A stretch of 64,000 nucleotides of DNA from Cristatella mucedo. Lineage: Eukaryota > Bryozoa > Phylactolaemata > Cristatellidae. This document shows positions 57,311-64,000 of the stretch, piece after piece (position 1 is the stretch's first letter; each line of letters begins with the position of its first letter). The stretch covers positions 4,551,501 through 4,615,500 of the forward strand of contig WPIO01000023.1 of assembly GCA_009760855.2 (NCBI GenBank), read 5' to 3'. The position numbers and the translations under genes are program-made. Under the pieces are notes generated by a model. It had not been told where the DNA came from. It did not search any database and saw only the letters and a program-made list of their open reading frames with translations.

Positions 57311-58165
57311 ATGTCAATAAGAATAACTGGAACTACCAGTTCAGATTCAAAAACTCTTGTTCCTCCAATCTTATTAGGATCAGATTCTGGTTATAACAAA
57401 ATAGGCTTACGGAGAGTTGAGTTTACATATACAAACAGAGTAATATCAAATGTTACTACTGGTGTAAACGATGCGTTTTGGTATAAAACAATAACATCTC
57501 CAAACAATTTCTCAGTTGCTATACCAGAAGGATATTATGATAGTCAAAAGATTGTTTATGCATTAAATCAAGCACTATTAAATGTAAAACCAAACTCTAT
57601 GCTCATCAATACTGCTGTTAGAAGTAGTACTGGAATTAGATTTAGCGTCGATGTTGATGATAGAATAATAATGCAAGTTGCTGGTGATTTTGTTGTATTA
57701 CTTGCAACAAATTCTGGAATAATCAACTCTATTGGAGATACTCTAGGTTTTAGTTCAAATTTGCAAGGCTCATTTGATGCTGCAATGGTTGGTGGAACTC
57801 CATATGAAGCTGTAGAAAAAGCAATGTATTTCTCTGGTACTTATAAGGCTTGGAATAAAATGCAACTTCCTGACAATTCTGGAGTAAAATGGATAAGTAT
57901 TGATTGTGATCTTGTAGATCCTAGTAAGAACTATGTTGAACATAAAAAAGGATTTTTAGAACAGTCTTCATCTTTATATTTAATTGATATTGATGATATT
58001 GATCCAGGAGAAAAAATTGACGTACATGTTCCAAACGTTTTATTCTTACCTACTCGCGGAGACATTGATGGTATTAGCAGTCTTAAAATTAACTTAACAG
58101 ATCAATATAAAAATGCAATAAATACTATTACAGATGTTATAGCTACAATAGAAATTTCGAAATAA
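57311..58165 (+). CDS. Minor capsid (penton-like) protein 2
   Basis: 284 residues from MSIRITGTTSSDSKTLVP, uninterrupted. The ATG at 57311 follows TATAATATAAGAATG, which I prefer to an upstream in-frame TTG. YYDSQKIVYALNQALL and a C-terminal LKINLTDQYKNAINTITDV segment parallel the organisation of the preceding gene, so the pair look like diverged duplicates. It may be a second vertex or spike-base protein. Confidence 0.72.
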   Translation: MSIRITGTTSSDSKTLVPPILLGSDSGYNKIGLRRVEFTYTNRVISNVTTGVNDAFWYKTITSPNNFSVAIPEGYYDSQKIVYALNQALLNVKPNSMLINTAVRSSTGIRFSVDVDDRIIMQVAGDFVVLLATNSGIINSIGDTLGFSSNLQGSFDAAMVGGTPYEAVEKAMYFSGTYKAWNKMQLPDNSGVKWISIDCDLVDPSKNYVEHKKGFLEQSSSLYLIDIDDIDPGEKIDVHVPNVLFLPTRGDIDGISSLKINLTDQYKNAINTITDVIATIEISK

Positions 58166-58171
58166 TATAGG

Positions 58172-58768
58172 ATGGGTAGCTATGCTAGAATTGGTCATGG
58201 TAGGATAACTGGTGGAGAATATTATGGTTCTGGCATACTTGATAAGATTATTGATGGTGTTGGAAAAGCAGCTCCTGTGCTTACTGGACTTACTGGGCTT
58301 AGTATGAATATTGCTAACAAAGGAATTGAAATGCATCAGGCAAGAAAATTAACTGAACTGCAGACAAAGAAAGAAAAGATTGACCAGGAATATGCTAATA
58401 AACGAAGAGAACTTGATGACAAACTTGATGAAGAAAGAAGAAAGAAAGAACTTGAGTATGAGTTGGAGAAACGTAAAAAAGAAGAAGATTATGATAGAAA
58501 GATTAAAGAGATGGATCTTGAGATAAAACGAGCAATGCTTGATAAACTTAAACCAAAAAGCAAAAAGAAATACAAAGCAAAGATGGAAGATTTTGAAACT
58601 GAAGATTATTCAGAAACATTAAAAGAAAATGATCCTAAAGCATATAAAGAAATAGAAAGAGTTATAAAAGAGAAATCTGCTGTTCCTGCTATTATGCCTA
58701 GGCCTGATGGATATGGTGGATACATGAAAAAAATTGGTGCTGGTTTATACATTCAGAATAAGAAATAA
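58172..58768 (+). CDS. Coiled-coil virion-type protein
   Basis: 198 residues, uninterrupted. A Gly-rich N-terminus (MGSYARIGHGRITGGEYYGS) with a short hydrophobic segment at about residues 28-45 is followed by about 80 residues of Lys/Glu coiled coil, then a Gly/Pro end (MPRPDGYGGYMKKIG). Start behind AATATAGGATG. Its place directly before the major capsid gene recalls the adenovirus pVI-type internal protein, but similarity is only in layout. Confidence 0.72.
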   Translation: MGSYARIGHGRITGGEYYGSGILDKIIDGVGKAAPVLTGLTGLSMNIANKGIEMHQARKLTELQTKKEKIDQEYANKRRELDDKLDEERRKKELEYELEKRKKEEDYDRKIKEMDLEIKRAMLDKLKPKSKKKYKAKMEDFETEDYSETLKENDPKAYKEIERVIKEKSAVPAIMPRPDGYGGYMKKIGAGLYIQNKK

Positions 58769-58795
58769 ATTTTTACTTTTTTATATAGAGAAGAA

Positions 58796-60400
58796 ATGGC
58801 AAGTGCACCGATTGACACTGTACTCGAATTGGGAGATCCTAGTTTTCCTAATTATAAGATTAAAGATTATCAATACAGAGAGTTTTATCAGAGTAATGGA
58901 AATGAGACTGATGATATTGCAAATAAACTAGTTACATTTACTGTTCCTGGAGAACAACAACTATGCTATGTTTTATCTGATGCTTATCTATTGCTTGAAG
59001 GGCAACTAAGAGTCCAGACAGCTGCTAATGGTGCCTATAATGCACCTAATAAAAACCTTGCTGCTGCTCTTGTTAACAATGCTGGAGCATGGATGTTTAG
59101 TTCAATGAGAATTAGACTTGGCGCTGAGGAAATAGAAAGCTATTCATTAAAAGAAGGTCCTGGAAGTGTCTCAACTCTTATGGGTTATCTCACTTATCCA
59201 AATGATTACAACCGAACAGAAGGACCTGCAACTGGATGGAAAAAAGATGAAGCAAGCTCAATTGAGGATTTTTATCCTACTACTGCTAGCAATGGTGGAA
59301 ATGCTATAAATGATAAAAGCTATCCATATTTAAGCCCTCCCGCTTCTTTAGCAACTGCTAACAATAACGGCTTTATATATAGAAGAGGACTATCAAATAT
59401 CTTAGCTGATAATCCTGGAACTTTTAGTATTTCACTTCCACTTGCAAGACTGTCTGGATTTTGTGCTGATATGAATAAAATTCTTTATATTATTCCTTTC
59501 ACGCTTGAAATGACACGCACTGGTGGTAGTGATTTTGATGCTATTATGACTGGGTCAACAGGTGCAGCTGCTAATACTACAAACGCGATTTTATCAAGAG
59601 GAGGAGCTGCAGCAAATGGAGAAGGAGTTTGGACTGCATTCAAAATTAGTATGTCAAAAATGAGACTGATGGTTCCTTGTGTTAGTCCTAAAGAAAGCAT
59701 TCAAAGAGCACTTGCAGATGTATCAAGTGAGAGAGCAAAGAAAATTAGGCTTAATTACAGAGTCAGACGTTATGAAAATATGACGCTAAATAATTTCAAC
59801 CAAGGTCTAAAATATACTAGAACTCTATCTGTGCAAAATACTATTGATAAAGTCAGGTGGTTAATTGTTGCTGCTCAAAACACGAACAAATATAATGATT
59901 ATACTGGAAATCCTTGCACATACAATCATTGCGATATTAAAAATGTGACTGTGCTTGCTAATGGTTCAAAACAATACCCTACTGTTGCTAGAAGTAGCTA
60001 TCCTAGAGAAGGAAAGTGTTCGACTGCATATTTAGATTTTACAGAGTTTAGAAAACAATATCTTAGATTGAATGAATTTACAGAATCGGTTGGCGTTACT
60101 TTTCCAGAATGGTTATCTCTTTACCCAATTCATGTAATTGATCTACAATATAATGATGAACCTCTAAGAATTACTTCCAAACTTGATGTAAGTATTGAGT
60201 TTAACTCTCAGATTCCTCCAGCTGCGGATGCTAATAGTGTTCCTGCTGGCGGAGCTGGTAAAGCTGCAATTCCTGCGACAAGTATTATGGTTCATTATTT
60301 AACTATCTGTGAGAACACTGCTGAACTTACTTCTAATGGTAATGGTTCACCATTTACTTGCAGTAAAGGGACATATGTTTATGATGGAACTGACATTTAA
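58796..60400 (+). CDS. Double-jelly-roll major capsid protein
   Basis: 534 residues, uninterrupted, TAA at 60398. Start behind TATATAGAGAAGAAATG. The N-terminus (VLELGDPSFPNYKIKDYQYR) and the middle with IIPFTLEMTRTGGSDFDAI are typical of Maverick/adintovirus hexon-like capsid proteins. Length and beta-rich, Gly/Asn/Ala-rich loops fit the family. It would form trimers building an icosahedral shell. It is the best-preserved large gene of the element, which suggests recent activity or selection. Confidence 0.92.
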   Translation: MASAPIDTVLELGDPSFPNYKIKDYQYREFYQSNGNETDDIANKLVTFTVPGEQQLCYVLSDAYLLLEGQLRVQTAANGAYNAPNKNLAAALVNNAGAWMFSSMRIRLGAEEIESYSLKEGPGSVSTLMGYLTYPNDYNRTEGPATGWKKDEASSIEDFYPTTASNGGNAINDKSYPYLSPPASLATANNNGFIYRRGLSNILADNPGTFSISLPLARLSGFCADMNKILYIIPFTLEMTRTGGSDFDAIMTGSTGAAANTTNAILSRGGAAANGEGVWTAFKISMSKMRLMVPCVSPKESIQRALADVSSERAKKIRLNYRVRRYENMTLNNFNQGLKYTRTLSVQNTIDKVRWLIVAAQNTNKYNDYTGNPCTYNHCDIKNVTVLANGSKQYPTVARSSYPREGKCSTAYLDFTEFRKQYLRLNEFTESVGVTFPEWLSLYPIHVIDLQYNDEPLRITSKLDVSIEFNSQIPPAADANSVPAGGAGKAAIPATSIMVHYLTICENTAELTSNGNGSPFTCSKGTYVYDGTDI

Positions 60401-60422
60401 AAAAATTTAAACCAGAAATAAA

Positions 60423-61255
60423 ATGAATAAATTTGATTTTGTACAAGGTTCAGATGAGTGGAAAAAATCAATGTCTTGAATATTGGAGGCTCAGAGGTTT
60501 ACTCAGTGCTTGGAAATGATCTAGTATTTGGAGAACAGATCGAACCTGATATAGAATTAATTGCAAATAGAAAACTAAAAAAATACATTGCTAATAATTC
60601 TAGTATGAGATTTCCTCCAATGTTATTTGGTAAAGTATTTGAACCTATTGCTGCAAAGTTTTTAGAAATGAAACTTAAAGTAAAACTTGATAATGCAAAT
60701 GATTGTTTTAGTAGTGATGGTGTGTACAGATATTCTCCTGATGGAATAATAAACAGCAATACATTAGTAGAAATAAAATGCTTATGGAGCAGAAATATTA
60801 TTGATGATTTTATACCTAAACAATATCACTCACAGTGTTTACTTAGTTTACATGTTTTAAAACTTAGTGAGTGCTTTTACTTTGAGTTTGAGATTTTTGT
60901 TCCTGGATTGAATTGTGAAGAACCTCCGTTAGATTACGTAGCAGCTGGTAATGTAAGAATTCCTAATACTGATTTGGATATGCCACTTAGAGAACCAATT
61001 TTTATGCTATTACTTAAAGATGAAAAGTATTTCGATTTTGAGTTTGATCTTATAAGCAAATATGGCAGATTTAATAACAAGAAAGCAAATGGCTATGATA
61101 TAAAGTATTATATAAAAAGATGTTTGATCCAAGTAATAGAAGAAGATGATCCTTGTAGATTTGTTAGAATAGTTCCTATTGTTAAAGAAGTGTTAGATAG
61201 ATCAAAAATTGTAGTTAATAACTGTATAGATGAGTCGAAGACATCATTGCAATGA
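60423..61255 (+). CDS. YqaJ-like viral exonuclease/recombinase, frame-broken
   Basis: Starts at 60423 (MNKFDFVQGSDEWKK). FVQGSDEW is the usual opening of YqaJ/lambda-exonuclease proteins. The frame breaks at the A6 run 60462-60467, and the following frame reads IGGSEVYSVLGND, FGKVFEPIAAKF, YSPDGIINSN and LVEIKCLW, then the QCLLSLHVL helix. The SPDG and EIK residues form the PD-(D/E)XK metal site. Such nucleases resect DNA ends for recombination-dependent replication. No TATATAG motif precedes it, so it may depend on the capsid transcript. The 3' end overlaps fibre-like gene 4. Confidence 0.87.
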
Positions 61256-62090
61256 CTATGTAAGAAGAATAAATGGTTATATTCTATCAGATCTTGATGC
61301 AAATTGTAATAGAATTATTAATATGAGAGATCCTGTTAATGGTGGTGATGCTGTAACAAAATCGTATGCAGATGCAAACTTTATTGTAAATAGTGGTACT
61401 TCTTTAAATTTACAGAATAGACCAATTACAAATCTTGCTCCAGGAATTAATTCAACAGATGCTGTTAATGTTAGTCAAGTATCAAACTATGTAAAGAAAT
61501 CTGGAGATACAATGACTGGAGATTTAAATATGAATAGTTTTGCTATTACTTCTACATATTGGAATTCTAGTCTTACTACACCAACAGTTTTACCTGATGA
61601 TTTTTGTGTTACTTATGGAGGATTGAAACGAGATGTGTTATTGAAGAATTCTCCTACTACAACAAATTTAAATATGAATAATAACTCTATAATTAATGTT
61701 GCTGAGCCTGTTAATTCTTCTGATGCTGCAACGAAATCCTATGTTGATAGAACAGTTAAAAAAATAACAGAAGTTGTTGTACTTACATTTAATCCTTCTG
61801 CAATGAATTCTATTATTAATATTTCTACTGCATATTCTTGGACAAATAAAAATAGTCCTCCACTAATAATACTAAGTGCAATGGTTGTTGGATCGTCTAA
61901 CTGTATACAACTAAAGCCTAGTAGCGATACGACAATAGTATCAGGAGATATACGTGCTATAAATACATCGCCGACTGGAACAGATTTTAAGTATTATGCA
62001 TACTTTACAAGAATCCCGATAGAATATTATTATGTTGATAACCTAGGAAATATGAAAGTTTATCTATTAATTTCTTACATAAGTACCTGA
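61230..62090 (+). CDS. Fibre-like protein 4
   Basis: 286 residues, uninterrupted. The ATG at 61230 follows TGTATAG directly and lies inside the exonuclease gene in another frame. Repeats: RINGYILSDLDANCNRIINM, DPVNGGDAVTKSYADANF, LNMNSFAI, LNMNNNSIINVAEPVNSSDA and ATKSYVD. The tip of about 100 residues is beta-rich. It shares its N-terminus with fibre-like gene 3 but sits about 11 kb away in the opposite direction. Confidence 0.8.
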   Translation: MSRRHHCNDYVRRINGYILSDLDANCNRIINMRDPVNGGDAVTKSYADANFIVNSGTSLNLQNRPITNLAPGINSTDAVNVSQVSNYVKKSGDTMTGDLNMNSFAITSTYWNSSLTTPTVLPDDFCVTYGGLKRDVLLKNSPTTTNLNMNNNSIINVAEPVNSSDAATKSYVDRTVKKITEVVVLTFNPSAMNSIINISTAYSWTNKNSPPLIILSAMVVGSSNCIQLKPSSDTTIVSGDIRAINTSPTGTDFKYYAYFTRIPIEYYYVDNLGNMKVYLLISYIST

Positions 62091-62513
62091 AAAGTATAAG
62101 TGAACTATTAGAACAATTAATTCTTTTAATTTTGTTGCTTTATGCTTACCTTTTACTAGCGGGAATAGTTTTGCTATATACATTATTGATTCGTGTTCTA
62201 CACAATGATGATTACAGAATAATTCGGAACACCTTTTTTTAAAATGTTTCTTTGCTAAGCAATATATTTTTGTAGGTCTTTGTTTAGAATATTTATTCCT
62301 TGCATAATAATAATCTGCACAAATAATTATTTTGTTATTTCTTAAAACACCACAATAAAATTCTGTTTCTGTACTATATAAGTCACAGATATCGCAACGC
62401 ATTTCATACTTTAACTTTGGTCTTCGTTTAACCTTTTGGCAAACTGGATGACCTGACTCTAAGTATTCAATTTCGCTAAATGATGTCGAACAAGCTTCAC
62501 AAAATATTTCCAT
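62067..62513 (-). CDS. Cys-rich zinc-binding protein
   Basis: 148 residues starting MEIFCEACSTSFSEIEYLES. It has paired cysteines CEAC, CDIC, a later CxxxxCxxH-type cluster (FCNHHCVEH) and a basic C-terminus. The opening MEI(F/Y)C--C is shared with the repeat protein at 54526, so both may derive from one zinc-ribbon family. It overlaps the end of fibre-like gene 4 by 24 bp. Function unknown; a regulatory or nucleic-acid-binding role is possible. Confidence 0.75.
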   Translation of the reverse strand: MEIFCEACSTSFSEIEYLESGHPVCQKVKRRPKLKYEMRCDICDLYSTETEFYCGVLRNNKIIICADYYYARNKYSKQRPTKIYCLAKKHFKKRCSELFCNHHCVEHESIMYIAKLFPLVKGKHKATKLKELIVLIVHLYFSGTYVRN

Positions 62514-62525
62514 TTCTGTAGAATG
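62511..62525. promoter_or_regulatory. Shared divergent start element of zinc protein and integrase
   Basis: Opposing start codons are separated by nine bases, TTCTGTAGA. To the right it reads TGTAGA-ATG, close to the TATAGAATG motif. To the left it reads TCTACAGAA-ATG. Two genes therefore begin on one 15-bp stretch. Confidence 0.65.
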
Positions 62526-63401
62526 TCATTTTTAACTCTAAATGAAAGAAAAAAGGAAGGGAAATTTAATCCAGAGTCTGATATAAGCCAGATATTCAAG
62601 CCAAGACCGAAAGTAATTCCAAAAGGGTTCTTTAATACTGTTGAACCTAATGAAAATCATCAAGCAGACATTTTGTATATGCCGAATGATTCTGGTTACA
62701 AATATGCTTTGAGTGTTATTGATGTTGCTAGCAGATATAAAGACTCGAGAGCACTTAAAACAAAGTCTTCTAAAGAAGTAACACAAGCCATAATAGATAT
62801 TTATAAAAAAAGTTTATTGAAATGGCCAAAAAAGATAACAGTAGATCCTGGAACTGAGTTTAAAGGAGAATTCATAAAAGAAATGAAAAGACATGAAACA
62901 CAAGTTATAGAAGCTACTAGTAAAAAGAGTGTTGCACTTGTTGAAAGAATGAATAGAACTGTAGCAGAAAGAGCATTTATTGCGCAATATGAGGATTTAG
63001 AAAATATTAATAATGGTGATTTTACTAGAAATAAATAATGGATTTATAATTTACCAAAGATTATTGATTATCTAAATAATAGTGTTACAAGATCGATTAA
63101 TGAAGAACCTGTAAAGGCGATAAAAAAAGAATCTGTAAAATTAAATATACCAAAATATCATAGAAAAGTTGGAGAACAAGAAAAATTATTAGAACTTGGA
63201 ACAACTGTTAGATATTTACTAGAACCTGGTGAAGGAGAAGATGAAAAAAGAAGAAGAGCTACAGATGCAATATGGAGCTTGACTAAACATACTATTGTTA
63301 GAATAATGGTATTGAAAAAACAACCGGTTAGATATTTCGTAAATGATGTTAAAAGGAGATTTGTTAGAGAGGAATTGCAAGTGATTAAGCAAGAGGAGTA
63401 G
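62523..63401 (+). CDS. Retroviral-type (rve) DDE integrase, internal stop
   Basis: Inserts the element into host DNA. The catalytic triad is visible: Asp in NHQADILYM, Asp in KKITVDPGTEFKGEF and Glu in VALVERMNRTVAERA, with family spacing. After a TAA at 63036-63038 the same frame continues open for about 120 codons to TAG at 63399. This covers the end of the core and a basic C-terminal domain with SLTKHTIVRIMVL and VRYFVNDVKRRF, like the SH3/chromo-type tails of Maverick integrases. The N-terminal zinc-binding HHCC domain is short or absent. Start set by GTAGAATG. Confidence 0.92.
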
Positions 63402-64000
63402 TTTCTCTTTGTGAACGTTCTGCTATAATATCGTCAAACTCTTCTTTTGTAACTACTTCATCAGATAAAGCATCAGTTATTTTTTTAAATAAATTCGGTG
63501 TTAGAATTGAGAGTAAATCTTTTTCTTTTATCTATTTCAACTAAAACCCCATCAACTGCCATTAGCATTGCTGTTAGAGCTGAGAGAACAGAGACTACAT
63601 TAGTTATATCCGGATGTGCATGAATATATGTTGTCGAAACTGTAACTCCTAAAGCTACTACTATATTTACGATTTTAATTATATATCTTACTCTTGTTAA
63701 ATTTCTTAGACATGATCTAACTTTATACGCAACTACTTCATCATATCTTTGAAGAGCAAACTTTTTTCTTAAATCTGCCGTTTTCCTATAATTATTAAAA
63801 GTTTTTCAAACCCATCCTGGATATAAATCTTCATAGTCATCAATATAATCAACAAAAACTTCACTCATCACACATGAGTCTCTGCAAAGGTAATAAATTA
63901 ATTCTTCTAATTGGTCAGTACTCTTTGGATGTCTAGGTTTTAATCCACCAGATTTCTCAGTAGCAGCAACTTTTAGTCTTCGAATATAGTCTTGATATTT
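63385..64000 (-). CDS. Two-membrane-segment protein, partial, broken
   Basis: The minus strand is open from the window edge to TGA at 63806-63808, continues in the same frame to a break at the T5 run 63520-63524, then in the next frame to TAA at 63385. The part before the TGA is charged; after it come two hydrophobic stretches (IIKIVNIVVALGVTVSTTYI and VVSVLSALTAMLMAVDGVL) separated by a short polar loop, then an acidic tail. The start lies beyond the window. The end overlaps the integrase by 17 bp. No family recognised; membrane location is inferred. Confidence 0.65.

Noticed and set aside
40793-64000. A reassigned genetic code (TAA as Gln, TGA as Trp) as the preferred explanation
   Set aside because: Element genes also terminate with TAA, TGA and TAG in tightly packed positions, and frame breaks exist too. 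Decay explains both. It is kept only as a testable alternative.

Overview
The window is animal genomic DNA, probably from a bilaterian invertebrate, with a large AT-rich virus-like element integrated at its right side. The animal origin rests on two spliced genes with standard-code exons. One is the C-terminal two thirds of IK/RED (plus strand, six exons, 4687-8015). The other is a complete 13-exon class B1 (secretin-family) hormone receptor (minus strand, 9159-19927). For the receptor every splice phase I checked joins, giving 505 residues with hormone-binding domain, seven membrane segments and tail. The species cannot be named from the sequence. A SPIN-like hAT miniature element and several L2-type LINEs with matching SINEs are the only further clues.

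Layout: 1-4686 holds LINE/SINE debris and the upstream intron of IK. 4687-8015 is IK. 9159-19927 is the receptor, whose introns contain L2 copies, SINEs and long microsatellites. About 19930-22750 is a GC- and CpG-rich promoter-like region in which the open frames look spurious. 22750-39726 is intergenic: SINE and L2 copies, a nested SPIN-like element, GA/GACA/GT/CA/AT microsatellites and short tandem arrays, with no gene I can support. 39727-40342 is a 44-bp satellite of 14 units that ends where the virus-like element begins.

From about 40345 to the right edge lies a Maverick/Polinton (adintovirus-type) element that runs past the window. It carries a protein-primed family B DNA polymerase, a retroviral-type DDE integrase, an FtsK/HerA-type packaging ATPase, an adenain-like cysteine protease, a double-jelly-roll major capsid protein, two adjacent minor-capsid (penton-like) genes and a capsid phospholipase A2 protein. 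It also has a YqaJ-like exonuclease, an HNH-AP2 homing-type endonuclease, four related fibre-like genes, two Cys-rich zinc-ribbon proteins (one extended by about 34 copies of an 11-residue basic repeat) and several unknown small genes. Together they make a self-synthesising, capsid-forming integrating virus: polymerase and exonuclease for replication, integrase for insertion, ATPase and protease for packaging and maturation, capsid and fibre genes for the particle.

Two features stand out. Most element genes, on both strands, start a few bases downstream of the same short TATATAG-like motif. In three places divergent start codons share one such stretch, and in two places a stop codon lies inside the next gene's motif. 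The element is also damaged: I count 12 premature stops (six TAA, six TGA, no TAG), seven single-base frame breaks at homopolymers, and a young L2 LINE inserted in one gene. The major and minor capsid genes remain uninterrupted. It is best read as a fairly recent, decaying endogenous virus, with a caveat that some homopolymer breaks may be sequencing errors.
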